A DNA stretch of 64,000 nucleotides from Nothophaeocryptopus gaeumannii (GCA_031771865.1 JASISA010000010.1:806001-870000); one strand, 5' to 3'; positions 44,625 through 57,255 are shown, numbered from the stretch's first letter. Notes: generated by a model not told the origin, from the sequence alone. Numbers and translations are program-made.

Positions 44625-45219
44625 TGGTTTCCTTCGTGAAACAAGGCCACTTTTGGCGAAGTGGAAACTTTTAGGTCATCATGAGTACCCTCGAAGAACA
44701 GGAAGCCCCAGCAAGCTTTCATTCAAGATCCACCCGCCGAGCTTGGTGAGCTTAGTCTTGCTTTTGGTCGGCTGGGTTGGAGGATGAGGCTGTACAACAC
44801 AACGTCGGTGGCACGGTAGCGTCATAGCGCACTGGACCGGCTTAATAACATACTTTCAGTCCTGTGAACGTTCCAATTGGCCTAGATAACTTCCAACCCG
44901 CCCCGCCCCTCGCCTCCTCATCGGAAACCGTCAACTGTACCATGCGCTGCAACGCTCACGGTCACGGTCATGTCGCGTGCCGCGCTGCTCAGAGTACCTC
45001 GCATCAGCATGCAAGACTTATCGCAAGCAGATCTGGAGCTGGACAGGATTATTGATGAACAGATTGTGAAACCCAAGATCGACGTGGGCGCAAGCTTCGC
45101 CCATTTTCGTGATTGATGCATTTGGATTGGTGCCGCACATGCTGTAACGCAGAAATGCCAGAGTCGCTCGAAGCGCAGAGAACGTACAACGTAGAAACAT
45201 TGCCAAGAGCGCACGAGCA
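44625..45219. other. Intergenic region between two minus-strand genes
   Basis: Promoter of the multi-pass membrane protein and 3' flank of the 776-aa protein. A 101-codon minus-strand ORF (45223-44918) was considered as an extra exon and rejected. Confidence 0.4.
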
Positions 45220-47667
45220 TCACTGCTCTAAATGTCGGAACGTAAGTCTTCCAGTATTACCATCTCTTATGTGGAATTTCACTCTCGCAGCTTCCTGTTC
45301 TGTGCGCCTGCCAACAAATTTGTCCCTCGGAACATGTTCCAGAGCAGCGATGACGAGCTGAGTAGAGCTGTTGAAGGGCCTTCGATCGAATATGCTCAGT
45401 GCAAATTGCACGAGGACGACGACAATGCCAAGGCATGCAACGATCGCACCGAGCCTAGCAGTTCTGCTGCTGATGTCGTATGCCCACACATACATCTGAG
45501 CGTTGCGCTGCAGAAGTGGATGCGTCTCATCAATTGTAGATTTGGCGGTGGTCACCTTGGCATCGTAGTCGATGAGCGAGAGTGTCTGCGCGACTGGTAT
45601 GGTCGCCATATAACCGAGCTGATATGCCGCGTCGGTGTCGAAGCCTCTCTCATAATACAAAGCTCCCAGTATCTTTTCCATTAAGACTGTGCTCGTACGG
45701 TTCGCGGACTGGGTGCCACCTGAATCAGCAGACCATGCGGCTAGTGTCCAGTGTGGATCGACGTATATCGAGGTATTTGTCGCAGGGATGGCCTCGGTCG
45801 TCACTATGGCAAGAGGATTGGTGAGCGGCGAGGCGTTCATCTGGTACGTAGTAAATGAGAGAAATGCAACATAGTCTACGACAAAAAGTGCAGATTGGCT
45901 GCCGTTGCGCATCTCGAACTCGATCGTGTTGACGTTGGTACTCCGATTGGCAACTGGCGATTGTGGATCGATGGCGAAGAGTCGTTCGTAGTCGCAGTCC
46001 GTACCAGAAGGGACAGTGCCATTGACTAGACAGTCGGGTGAAAGCCATGCGGGTATTGTGCCATTTTCAAGGAATGCGGCTTGGTCAGAGGTGAATGAGT
46101 TGACATAGATGGATGGGCCAAGACTTCGTGTCGAGTGATTGTACGAGCCTTCGATTGTGAAATTGGCTTGTCTTGTAGTCTGGCTCCAGCCACTGCCTTT
46201 TTGCACGCATTTGGTGTAGTTACCAGCGGAAGTGTAGTCCAAATTGGCCAGGTTGTAGTCGCCGTAGCACCGCAACTGTCGATTGTCGTCGATTGAGACG
46301 ACCCAGCCGCGTTGATTATTCAGGTCTAACCAATTGTTCGTGATAGCACCAACGACAGGACCATTAAGCTGTACAGTGAGCTGCAGACTCTTATTGTACC
46401 TTGCAAACAGTCAGTCAGTGGTGCAAACAGTCAAAATTTCGCAAATGATACTTACACCACGTAAGTGTCAAGATCGTCCAAGTTCGTCACGATATTATTC
46501 TGGGCGATATAGTCTTTATCATAGCCTGCACCCAGGAAGACAAGCAACTTAGCGAACGCCCCAAAACTCGGAAGTTGTTTGCTCACCTTGCGACATGATG
46601 CCAATTTGCAACCAGTCTTGAGCCAAGGTGCTTACAAGCTGTCGGTTAGTCGCCCAGTAGACCGTGTTGTTGTACTGCGCGGTGACAGCCTTGTCCGAAG
46701 AAGGCTTGAACGTGGTGTTGAGCTGGAAAGAGACAAGATCCTGCTGAGTGATACCTCCAGCCTCTGCAGAGACTGAAGACTCAATCCAGGAATCGAATGG
46801 GACGCCGAAATAATAATAGGTGCAGGAATAATTGCGGGCAACAGCATCTTCAGCGGTGCAGTCGCCTGTGCCGTTCAGAAAAAAGGTGTCTCCCCGTAGT
46901 GGCTCTACAGAGTTAAGCTGAACGAAGGTCTGGTTCCCAATCTTCTCTGTGTCCACCCACTGTAACACTGGCAAGACCAGAACCGCAGTGCTTGGGCCCA
47001 TTAAATTGCACACAGCGCAGAGGAATATAATCATGAGGATGAACAAGTATAATCTCCGTCTGAAGCTCTTCCCATGCTTCGACATCTTCGTGAACAGCCC
47101 GGGAGCGACTTTCCACAGCAAGGTGTCGAAAAGGGCCGGTAGTCTCGAAAACTCGAATGGAGACATAATGTATCCGATTGGGAGGCCATCTGGTTTGCTG
47201 GCGATCTTCATGGTGACCAGATAGACGAGAAATCCAGCGATGGCTTCAAACCAAACTTCGAGGGCTTTTGCGACCAGTTGGAGTGCTCCGAGCAGATCGT
47301 GATCCGCCTTGTCGAATTCTCGTAGCTTTTGCTGAACTGCATTCGTGTCCGGATTGAATGTCTCGGCATAGCACTGGCGGCCTGGACACCAAGCTGTTGG
47401 TCCAATGACAAACCCAGAGATGTTCAGGATGAGCAGGGCGAGAATTGGTGCGATCCAGAGCAGCGCAAACGTTTGCGTGAGAATGGTCGCTCGCCACGGT
47501 CTTTGGCCGGTCAGTTCGCGATCGCGGTCGATGGCGTATGGCTGCGGTTGTTGATCGAGTGCGTCCTCATCTCTGGTGGAAACACTGTCATATCCTTGCA
47601 TGCTCCGATAGCCAGTTTGTGCCCTCTTGGGCGCCGACAGCTCCATCTCCATTCTGTCCGCTGGCAA
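45220..47667 (-). CDS. Large glycosylated membrane protein, unknown function
   Basis: Exons are 47667-46587, 46525-46456 and 46399-45220 (introns of 61 and 56 nt), giving 776 aa in one frame. It starts MPADRMEMELSAPKRAQTGY with a cytosolic N-terminus, then membrane segments TFALLWIAPILALLILNISG, AIAGFLVYLVTMKI and LYLFILMIIFLCAVCNLMGP. A long region with many N-glycosylation sequons follows (e.g. NQT, NGT, NTT, NKS, NHS, NRS), probably lumenal or extracellular. A final membrane segment LGAIVACLGIVVVLVQFALS precedes a short cytosolic tail. This topology resembles uncharacterised fungal plasma-membrane proteins; no domain was recognised. The splice junctions restore the conserved-looking SQGYDKDYIAQNN and TYVVYNKSLQL. 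Confidence 0.82.
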
Positions 47668-48347
47668 GAGAACGCTGCTCTTGCTTTCCTCCTACTGCCA
47701 GACCCCAACAAGCCACACTGCAAGGCGCGGAAAGAACACGACTTACCTACGGGTGGGCGAGACACGGTATGGCCTTTTGACATGGTGTCGATCTCCTGCC
47801 GAGGGCTGAAGGAGAATTTGGCCATCTCGAACGCCACGATGCAAGACACCGCGCTGCTATTCCTGAGCTTTGGACGAATGTGAAATGCCAGTCCGATTTG
47901 GGAGAGCGCTCATGTAGCGGTTAACGTGACAAGGCAATATTCGAGCTGAAGTCCGCCTAAACAGAATGGAGGATCCCGGTCTTGTTATTAGACTCACCAA
48001 TCGGCAGACACTTTCGAGGACCCACAGGCGTGTCTTCCACGGTCCGTCGCAACCACCAATTTCCTTTGCCAACGACAACCTCTACCATCTCCCTCCTCTG
48101 CTCCACGGATACACACACATCAAGCGTCGCAAATTCGTATGGCATAGTATAGACGGTACCACACCCGCCGTGAGACCTGCAAAGCAGCCGGAACGCATGA
48201 CGAGCCCAAGAGACACCTATACTCTTATCACGTCTGCATTCGACGACGATCTTCGATACCCAAGATACCTCTCGGACGGCATACTGGCTTCGAACAAGCA
48301 AGAAAGAGATCTCATATTGATATCTATAGTCCAGGGAGAGACATCGT
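47668..48347. other. Intergenic region
   Basis: Promoter of the 776-aa protein and 3' flank of the arylsulfotransferase-like gene. Overlapping ORFs on both strands (47957-48637, 47966-48511) partly lie over the neighbouring coding region and were not called. Confidence 0.4.
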
Positions 48348-50003
48348 CTACAGATACAACTTTTCCAGAGGCTGCTGCTCCGAGCCGGATGCCAGCTCTG
48401 GTGCATAATATGTATCCGCTGCCAGATATACCTCCGGCAGGGGCGAAACGATCTCGGTCGTCGCACGCACAGTCCCCTTGGAGTCAACCGCGAGAGCAAA
48501 CGCGCGATTGACTGTTTTGCCTGGCAGTCGGAGAACGGTCTCAAAGCTGGTGCGCACGACCTCACCCAACACTGTCTTCTGCTTCGCATCATCGGATATC
48601 TCCAAGAAACGCCAGAGCGTGGTTTCGGTATCGCCATTCCAGCTCACATAGAGGTTGGTGCCATCTCGGTCCTCATATGTTGCAATTGCCGGCTCTTCGT
48701 TGGGATGGCCTGTCCAATTGTATCTGTACGCTCGGTAGTTCTCCACGCCTTCGCCGAGGAAACCCGAGTCCATGTACGCATGGAAAATTGCCGTTCCATT
48801 TGGCAAGAACTCGGTCACGGCGCCCTCGGAGCCCCAGTTGACTAGAGCATTGTGGTTGGGGAGAATTTGCGTCGAGCCTTGGCTCTTGGATAGGAGGTCG
48901 TCAGGCGGGTGAAAGCTTTGGACAAGTTCAGCTGTCCAGCTCGTGGTGTTCAGCTTCAAGATCTTGCCGGAGCTGGTCTTCGCGGTGTGAATGGCATGAC
49001 CTCTGTCGGATTCCGTCCCATGCGCAGAGTTGTCGTACAGGCTGATGATCTCAACATCGTCGTACTGTGCGAGATACCGAGCATGGTGCTGGAAGCAGAA
49101 CTTCACTCCCTTGCCCAACTTGAAGCTGCTCTTCTTGCCATCCAGCCGCCAGATGATACTGCCATCCGTGCCGTTGATCTTGTGGACAGTGCAAGCATCT
49201 CGGGCAGAGATGATATAATGCCCGTCGCGGCCCTTGTCCACGGAATTGATGTGAAAATAGTCCCACGCATCGGAAGAGTTGTATCCACTGCCGGCTTGCC
49301 CAGGATTGATTGGCAGCACACTCTCATCCGGCGATACATGCTCCAGGCTGGACCATTCGAACAGCACTTTTCCAGACGCAATGTCGAGCTCCTGGAAGAC
49401 TGCATCAACGATCCATTGCTGGTCCTTCTTTGCTGCGTACTTGCTCAGATCGCGCGGCACTGGCTGGTAAATTTGGATCAACGCGGTTTTGCCGTCTACA
49501 ACTTGGAACTCATGCTTGTCACTGAGCTTGTGCCGACCGGCTCGCAGCTCCCGGATCGTTTCGTACTTGTTGTCCAGGAATGTGATATGGCCGTGACCGT
49601 GCCCTGTCAACCCAACATTAGTAGGTCACCTCACATGCAGTGGCTGCAGCTTACCATAGTTCGGATTGTGGTCTCCTTCAAAAGAGGCAAGTACATCTTC
49701 GCCATTCCATTGCACCTTTTGGAAGTTGGTCGCCCAAATCGAATAGTACCCGTAACCTGACCACACCAGATCGCCGTTGTCCCGGAAGATGTATGGTCCA
49801 GCTTGTCGCGGGCCGTGCTGCACATATGCAGTGTCTTCTTGACCAGCAAATGGAGCGAGAAATAAGTATCCCTTCTCAATGCCCTCGCCAGCTGGTATTG
49901 TGATGTTCAAACGTGGAGGAGCGAGGTCTGGTCGAGACCGGAATTGCCAGTCAGCGACAGCTGAGCCAACAAATAATGGAATCAGGTATGTTTGGACCTT
50001 CAT
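48348..50003 (-). CDS. Secreted arylsulfotransferase-like (ASST family) protein
   Basis: Exons are 50003-49655 and 49603-48348 (51-nt intron, GTAAGC...TTGACAG), giving 534 aa. Signal peptide MKVQTYLIPLFVGSAVA, cleavage near ADWQF. The sequence follows the fungal ASST pattern: FLAPFAGQEDTAYVQHGPRQ, GPYIFRDNGDLVWSG, the His-rich NYGHGHGHITFLDN rebuilt across the intron, SSDAWDYFHINSVDKG, GHYIISARDACTVHKINGTD, QHHARYL and STQILPNHNALVNWG. These blades suggest a six-bladed propeller. Bacterial homologues transfer sulfate between phenols; activity and acceptor in fungi are unproven. A second upstream ATG at 50030 adds MKVKVSFLT and is less signal-like. Divergent from the MFS gene. Confidence 0.88.
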
Positions 50004-50426
50004 TGTGAGGAATGAGACTTTCACTTTCAATTGATTCCAAAGAAACCTCTAAGAGGCGTAAGACAACTTCGTGAGCTGTTCAAGCTCAACATATACAGCT
50101 CCCAGATTCCCCGACAGCCCGCCAAACTCTGACGCACTATATGGCGTGCTAGTGGAGCTTCTCACACTTCAGACCCAATGGCAGATTCCTCATCACTTCG
50201 ACAGCACATGATTCCACACTGGTTCCAGCGGGACGCCGCAGTTGCAGCAGGCAAAACTGGGTGGGAGCTCGGCGTCACGTAAGCCGGCTGAAGAATTTTG
50301 TTGGGTAGCTCCTGCCGCGTGTACGCCGGGAAAAGTACAAAGCTTGCCAACGTCACTTCCTATCCAGTCATAGGAAGGATATGAATATTGCACCATTGAG
50401 AAAGTAAAACGATACACCAGCACAAC
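50004..50426. promoter_or_regulatory. Divergent promoter region (arylsulfotransferase-like / MFS transporter)
   Basis: 423 bases between two divergent starts. The 30 bases before the MFS ATG are A/C-rich (AAAACGATACACCAGCACAA), as expected for a fungal 5' leader. No defined binding site is claimed. Shared promoters sometimes indicate co-regulation, but this is not shown. Confidence 0.4.
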
Positions 50427-52095
50427 ATGTCCCCCGAAAATGACGATCCGGAACCTGCAAGGTCACCACGTGGAGATGAGCTACCAACCGAGGATACACC
50501 TCTCCTCAAAGCACCCGAAGAAGACTCCTGGCAACCCCCTCGCGGATTCATCTGGATCGAACTAGCCATCTTCGCCAATGTCTTCCTCTACGGTTTCGAC
50601 GGAACCATCACAGCCGCAACCTACGCCACCATATCCTCCGATTTCGACGCAGCGAATACCGCTTCCTGGCTCACAACTTCCTACCTAGTAGCATGCACCG
50701 CTTTCCAACCCCTTTACGGCCGGTTTTCCGATATCTTCGGGAGGAGGATATGTTTCTTCGTATCCACCCTTACATTCGCAGCGGGATGTCTGGGTTGCGG
50801 GCTCGCGCAGGATGTGGTTACTGTGAATGTGATGAGGGCTCTGACGGGGTTTGGTGGGGGTGGGTTGATGACCATGGCTACTATAATAAATTCCGATCAG
50901 ATCCCGTTTCGGAAACGAGGGATGTATCAGGCTTTGCAGAATACGGTTTTTGGGTTAGGAGCGATTTCTGGTGCGAGTTTTGGTGGGGCGATTGCGGATG
51001 GGATTGGATGGAGGTGGTGTTTTTTGTTGCAGGTTCCGATTTCTGTGGTTGCTTTCGTGGTGGGCTTGTTGGTGGTGAAGAATCCTGAGAGGCCTGGGAG
51101 GAAAGAAAGTACGATGAAGCAGGTGTGGGAGAAGGTGGACTTTGCTGGGTCGATTGTGCTTGTTACGGCGCTTTCGATGCAGTTGGTGGGACTTAGTGTG
51201 GGCGGAAATATCTTGCCTTGGAGCAATGGGTGGGTCATTGGGTCGCTTGTGGCGAGTTTTGTGCTGCTTGCGATCTTCTTCGTCATTGAAGCGAGGACGA
51301 CTTCCATTCCGATTATACCCCCTAGGATGTTCAAGAGGAAGCTGTCGCTGCTCATACAGCTGACGAACTTGTGTGCTGGAACAGCTGCATATGCGGTAAG
51401 TCCTACACGATGTCTTGTTGCTCACTTTACTGATTCGATCGCAGTACCTCTTCATGCTCCCGCTCTTCTTCCAAGTCGTCTTGCTGGACTCTGCTGCCAA
51501 AGCCGGCGCCCGCCTAGCCATACCTTCACTCGCAACTCCCATCGGCGGCATCTTCGCCGGCTTCATCATGTCTCGCTACGGAAGACTGATCCCTCTCGTC
51601 CGGACCGGAGCTTTCTTCATGACACTCGGCAATGGACTGGTCGCCTCACTTGGCTTCTACGACGCACTGTGGAAGTACTACGTCTTCATCTTCCCTGCGA
51701 ACTTGGGCCAAGGCATCATCTATCCAGCCACGCTTTTCACCAACCTCGCGACGTTCGAGCACTCAGATCATGCTGTCAGCGCATCGACAGTCTACCTCGT
51801 GCGCTCTGTAGGATCAGTATGGGGCGTGGCGATCTCTTCGGCTATCGTGCAGACTGTGCTGAGCCGTAAACTTCCGGATGCACTCAAGAACGTGCAGAAC
51901 AAGGATGACTTAATTGAGCAGATCCGTCATTCGGTCACTGCACTGAGGGATCTGCCATCTGAGATTCAGCTGCCCGTGAGGTTCGTGTACTATGATGGTA
52001 TACGGTATGCTTTCGCGGTCTCGACGGGCATAGCTTTCCTTGGCGTGGTATTCTCTGCTTTTGGGAGGCCCGGTGGGTTGAGAAGTACGAAATAG
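50427..52095 (+). CDS. MFS transporter, 14-TM DHA2/vacuolar amino-acid permease type
   Basis: Exons are 50427-51395 and 51445-52095 (49-nt intron, GTAAGT...GATCGCAG), giving 539 aa. The acidic N-terminus with EDTPLLKAP resembles the dileucine-type signal of vacuolar permeases. The first membrane segment carries FANVFLYGFDGTITAATYAT. Motif A is PLYGRFSDIFGRR, and motif C-like sequence is FGLGAISGASFGGAIADGIG, followed by WRWCFLLQVPISVVAF. The length and hydrophobic pattern fit 14 TM helices, as in the VBA/DHA2 group, which move basic amino acids or export drugs by H+ antiport. The substrate is unknown. Composition flips from C-rich to G-rich near 50750 and back around the intron. Confidence 0.93.
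50735..50770. other. C/A-rich to G/T-rich strand-composition switch
   Basis: By hand count, + strand 50521-50640 has 46 C and 21 G. Lines 50821-50880 plus 50941-51000 together have 13 C and 52 G. The frame is continuous through the change. Confidence 0.75.
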
Positions 52096-54551
52096 TCCTG
52101 GCGAAGAGAAATGGATCTTGCCAGTTGCCCACTGCGATACTACTCCTGTTACCAGGTGTTCGTTCCGACGACGTCCGCGTGTGCTTGGTGTATCAGTCAA
52201 CAATACTACGTCGTGCTCGGAACGATTACCGGTAACGAATCAAGGCACCCAAACTCGCCAACCCCTCTCAACCGCACTGTATACGGTGCTTGTTGCCGGT
52301 GGTTGGAACAATGACGCGTCCGCCACGAACATTACCTCACTATGTCACAAGAGCTGTTAAGCTAGGTGGTTGGAAGAATAAGCAACCACGGCAACGTGAG
52401 CTTAGCCGACCCTGCCGATACAAGATCTGTAGCAGATTGACCAGGTACTCTTTCTGCTGATGAAACGCCCGGCGAGGATCGTGGCTTGTGTGCGGTAGGG
52501 CTGTGTGGGTGAGGCGGTGTTTTGTGTTGATGGGGTTGGTGATGGTGAGCATGGCTGACTGTGTGAATATTGAGAAGGTGGTCTTGTGAAGATCGCTGCT
52601 ATCTGGCATCGTAGGTGGAAAGATGTGAGATCGTGAGGGAAACGGGAAACGATGTGAACGAAATTTGGCGTGGAGAGCGAATGATCAGATGGCTTGGTCA
52701 AGGTTTTGTGACGTCGTTATCGATGTACTTCTAAGGCAGAAGTGAGGTCGTGATGTGATGTTGCTCCTGCCTTCATTGTATGTACTTCCGCGACCGTTTG
52801 AGAAGGCGCGGCTAGCTGCAACTGCCATGTGCAAGACGTGATCAGAAGACCATGTTGATCGCGACTGCCGGAACAGCTTCCAAAACGAGGCCGGCGGCGA
52901 TATCGAGGTGTCGAGGAATGTTGACATGGCTCCATGTTCGACGGCCAGGTTGGAGGTTGGAGCGGTGAGGTTCGACTTTCGGCAGCTGTCCCGACCGCTC
53001 CTCGTTGTGAGCCGGTCACAGAATTCGCTCGGCCGTCAACGGAATCGTCGCGATCTTAAACGTACAACAGCAACGCTGTAATGAATGAAACATGTCCCCA
53101 ATGTCGACGAGCTGTTCGGACAATGTTTCGATGAACCGCTTCATTCCAACCCAGGTCCAGACTCTGTGCATGCGGCGACCCAAGCTGCAATTGGCTTCTC
53201 CGCAATCTCTTAGTGTTGAGAGCTACAAGGATTGCAACACTTCGGGACAGATCACTACAGGGAAGGTATAATGATCGCTTCCCGATCCAGGTACCTCGTC
53301 TTTGTTGAGCGCACGCCGAGCAGGCGCAATCGCTGCTGGTGGGCTTGTCGTCTGCGCGTTCTCCGGGGCATCAGCACCGTCACTGAAGAACTTTTCCGAC
53401 CCACGGAGACCGCGCGATGCTGCACGCGACTGACTGCAGTGCGAATCGTGAACAGCGTGTGAAGGAGTCTCATGAGATGAACTTGATCACGACGGGGGGA
53501 ACGAGCATTATTGATGATACAGTTGATACATTTCATACATTTGATACATGTGCTGGTGGGGTCGAACTGCAGATCGCCCGCTGTGGGCTTTGTGGAGAGT
53601 CGGTGCGCCATCGTTCGTTTCACAGCCGGATGGCACGTGCTGTTGCGTGTTTGTTCCGCGCCGAACTGCCCCAAGGCGGGGCGGGCCCGGATTCGTTGAG
53701 AGGCGACCGAAAGACCCACTCTCATTTCGGTCTGCTCTGCCAACTGCCACAACAGGAAAGCGCGAGGCGCGTTGTCGTGCATCAACGGTCAGAGTACCGG
53801 TCGCATGATGACCGCGAAATTCGGTAGCCGGGCAAAGGGTCCAAAGCGTTGCGCACAAGGACGGTATCCACCTGTCAAAGCAGGTTCGGCATTGAGGAGA
53901 TCATTGTTCCGACCCGAACCGGACCGCGTGATCAACCAAGCGAACGACTCTGCTGTTGGAAGATTGCGCACCTACAATGAGTAATTGCAGACCAAGGAAG
54001 ACTCGAGATCAAGAAGATCTTCGAAGATAAATTGCGCTCATTCGATGCGTGTCGATACTGACTACCTATCAACAAGATATCGGCAGCTGGCCAATGACAA
54101 GCGCAGGAAGGCTGCTTCGGTTGGTAGCATTCCTTGCCCTTGTCTTCAGCGTCGCATTTGATCGAGCATGGCCCGGCTTGTATTGCCCCTTTCCAGAGGC
54201 CCAGACGATGCTCTCGTGTCCATGCGTCAGAACAGGAGTGAGCGGAAGGTAAACACTGGAGGCTTGTCTACTGCAAGGTCCCGAGCATGGTGCCCGCTGC
54301 AAGAAACACGCCTTGGTGCCAACGACATGGTACATCATTGGCTGCTTTCGAATTAGAAGAACCGTTCTCCCAAAGCCTGTTCCCGTGATAAAGGCTTGCT
54401 CTGTCCGGCTCGTACTTCATGATTTCCCTCCCTCACAGCCTTCGTTCGCAGCAGACAACTACAAACACCGGTTTCAACCGCATTCATTCGTTACTCCACG
54501 CTTGAACGAACTCCAAACGCCTCACTCTAACCCACCGACACCTCCATCAAG
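52096..54551. other. Long intergenic region, G/T-rich then repetitive patches
   Basis: No convincing gene. 52440-52760 is strongly G/T-rich on the + strand. Near 53517-53551 there is a short imperfect repeat of GATACATTT/CATACATTT that creates spurious Cys-Met-Lys ORFs on the minus strand (53255-53785). The last ~200 bases are the C/A-rich leader of the GPI-protein gene. Confidence 0.45.
53517..53551. repeat. Short imperfect ATACATTTG-type tandem repeat
   Basis: About four copies of GATACA(T/G)TT-like units (GATACAGTT, GATACATTT, CATACATTT, GATACATGT) in non-coding DNA. Confidence 0.6.
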
Positions 54552-55139
54552 ATGCGTTTCGCTGTCGCTGCTGCTGGCCTCGCTGCCGTTGCCAATGCCG
54601 CAATGGCACCTGGCTATGGGCCTCCTGCCTATGGCGGAACCAACGCCTCCGCTGTCTACACCACCGAGGTCGTGACCCAGCTCACCACCTACTGCCCAAG
54701 CCCAACCGCCCTCACCCACGGCAGCGTGACCTACACCATCACCGAGGCGACTACTCTTACCATCACCAACTGCCCATGCACGGTGACCAAGCCAGTCTAC
54801 TCGTCAGTTGTCACTTCCTGCTCCACATGGTACTACAGAACATGTGCTGCTAATGATCGATCAATTGCTGACATGAACAGCAGCTCTTCCTCTTCATCGT
54901 CCGCTCCATCTGCGCCACCATCCTCCTTCCCGATCTCGCCAGTTGCACCAGTGCCAGCGCCTTACCCATCGGCCAACACTACCGCCATGATGATGCCGCC
55001 ACCTGCGACTGGCACTGGTGCTTACTCCCCACCAGCATCGGCCAGCCCGATCTCTCCAGGCTATACTGGTGACGCCAACAAGGTTTCCTTCGGTGTTGCC
55101 GGCCTCCTCGCCGCTGCCGGTCTCGTTGCCGCTCTCTAA
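54552..55139 (+). CDS. GPI-anchored cell-wall protein with optional in-frame 51-nt intron
   Basis: Read straight through it is 195 aa. The signal peptide MRFAVAAAGLAAVANA is followed by a Thr/Tyr/Cys domain, VYTTEVVTQLTTYCPSPTAL and TYTITEATTLTITNCPCTVT, a pattern common in fungal GPI wall proteins (clock-controlled or cell-wall organisation type). A Ser/Pro-rich stalk precedes a GPI-signal-like tail (DANKVSFGVAGLLAAAGLVA). Positions 54830-54880 (GTACTACAG...CATGAACAG, 51 nt, with a GCTGAC branch site) look like an intron without a stop. Removing it turns SCSTWYYRTCAANDRS...NSSS into SCSTCSSS, giving 178 aa, which fits the Ser stalk better. I consider the spliced form more likely, but both are open. 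Confidence 0.87.
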   Translation: MRFAVAAAGLAAVANAAMAPGYGPPAYGGTNASAVYTTEVVTQLTTYCPSPTALTHGSVTYTITEATTLTITNCPCTVTKPVYSSVVTSCSTWYYRTCAANDRSIADMNSSSSSSSSAPSAPPSSFPISPVAPVPAPYPSANTTAMMMPPPATGTGAYSPPASASPISPGYTGDANKVSFGVAGLLAAAGLVAAL

Positions 55140-57255
55140 ATGCAGACATGCTAGAGAAGTGTGTATTCGTTACGGCAGGACGATTGGGAGAATCTTTACG
55201 GCTAGACCTCGCATGACCAACAACAAAGGACGTATCCAAAGCGCATTTGTTCACGGTGTTCCCTCCCTCCAATATCAACGACTATAGTAATTTCACAGCA
55301 TGGATAATTGCACATTCTGTCGACATCCTAATGAACAGCTGGGACACTGCGGCGATCATTACCATCATACCCATCGACGACTTTTTTTGATTTGCCGGAG
55401 GGTTTAATTCGCGCTTCTGATAATCTCTGTCGGCGTCAAGGCGTAGCAATCTAGATACCCGGACACGTGTATTATGCTACGGCTGCTGTATCTAATGCGC
55501 CGTCCAGAAAATCGAATCTTACCTGGCAACATCCTTTTCATGCTGGTGTTGTCGTCCGTCTTTTTATCATTAACCCTAGGCTATAGTCTCTCTCGCTGAC
55601 TCGCTCACTCAACCACATCGACGATGAACGATTGATCTCATCGATGGCGGTCAATGTGCTCGATGTGAAAGCACCCATGTACAATGTAAGCACCTCAGAC
55701 GTGGTTGAATCGTCGTTTCAGTCACGCGAAGGGATACCCCTCAATCACAGTATGTGGTGAAACTGTTTCACGACTGAAAGCAGCAATATTGCTAACAATG
55801 CTATGCAGGGTCCCACTGCATCTGCCCGAACGCCTGACATGCGTCCACAGGTCGATGGCCTATCGGACGGTGAGAGGTTTTCGCTATACAGCTGCTGTTA
55901 TGCTATTGACACGTGTCACATCCTTTTCTCGGAAAAGTTTCCTGCACTCCACTTGTGCACTACTTTCACGTCTTCCTTGCCATGATGCTGCTATCCGTCT
56001 GCACTCCACCTCCGCCACCACCTCCTCGCCTCGCCTCGCCCTTCCTGCCTGCAATGATTCCGTCTGCACCCTCTCACCCCCACCACCCACTCTCTCTCAC
56101 TCACTCACCCCCTGCTGTGGCCGTCTCACCATACTCACATCCCGATAATGCCCACACTCCTGCCTATCCGGAGTTACGACATCCTTCACTGGCTCAAAAT
56201 CATGTCGTTTCTGATAGTACGGCTGTCCTGTCGCCGAAGCATCCAGATAAGTCTCGAGGCCTTGAGCGTCGGCATTGTCGGTTCCCCCATTTTATTACGC
56301 GTGCTGCTATCCCGCGACGTTTGGTGGGTGGGATGTGTGGCGAGCATTTCTAACACTGTGAATGAGTATCGGAAGGAAGTCGATGGATTCTGTTAATGAG
56401 ATCGGTAAGGCAAGGCCTAACTCCAATGTGGCTGGTCCGTTCATCGTCGTTGAAATCATTGTTCTTTTGCTGACATGGCTATGGCTGCACGACAACTCAA
56501 CAGAGGTCATCGCGGCGAGGCCAGCGACTCTTATAACTATGGATGTCGATGCATCAGCTTTACATGACCAGCATCGCTGACGACACCGTGGAGAGTAGTG
56601 TCGGCCATGGGAAACGCCTGATGGGACTTTCGGAGCATCTTCGTCCGTCACGACCTCTGTTGTCGCCATCTTGTGCGTGGGAGTGTCAGACAGAATGAAC
56701 CCTGCTTTATGATCTACCGACGAGACTTGGCGTATGTACCGCTGCATCGGGCAATTCTCAGCCCGTCTCGTCCAGTCAGAATGACGGTAACGCGGTTTGA
56801 GCGGTCCATCCGATGATGATGTACCACTTCCGCCGCAGCAGTTTCTCAGGTGCTCGGATGTACGATCTGGTACTGCGGATCAGGAATACCAGACCCTCAT
56901 GCACAGTACCCAAGCCAGGCCTTATTCGGTGTTGACGTCGAGGTCTTCGGTATGCCGCCACAGCCCGGACATGCCAAGATGTCCCCAGAAAGCTTGCTGC
57001 TGGAATGTAAACATCTTCCCGTTTCTGACATTTCAGCTGTGGTTCACAGCCTCACAGAGTCACAGAGGCATTCTTCTCATGATGGCGTTCAATGACTGTG
57101 CATCTGGAACTCCATGTCACCTCGCATTCGTCCTAGCCATTAGATCAAAATCGATGATGATATACTCAATCCAATGAGGTATACCCAACCTTGACCAACA
57201 AGAGAGCTCACCTCAGCTCCCGGGTTTCCAGGCTATCCTCGACACGGCAGTTTCA
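55140..57255. other. Long intergenic region, no gene seen
   Basis: Includes a strongly C-rich block about 55985-56150. ORFs at 55705-56148 and 56307-56747 are Ser/Cys/Pro-rich artefacts with no motif or splice support. Confidence 0.4.

Noticed and set aside
44918..45223. Extra 3' exon for the 776-aa membrane protein
   Set aside because: It would need a 38-nt intron (GTAATA...GAGCAG), shorter than any other here, and the current ending GNTGRLTFRHLEQ looks natural.
48909..49760. 283-codon plus-strand ORF
   Set aside because: Antisense to the arylsulfotransferase-like gene, whose motifs and intron are clear.
53255..53785. 176-codon minus-strand ORF with a Cys-rich stretch
   Set aside because: The Cys-rich part is a translation of the ATACATTTG repeat; the remainder has no motif.
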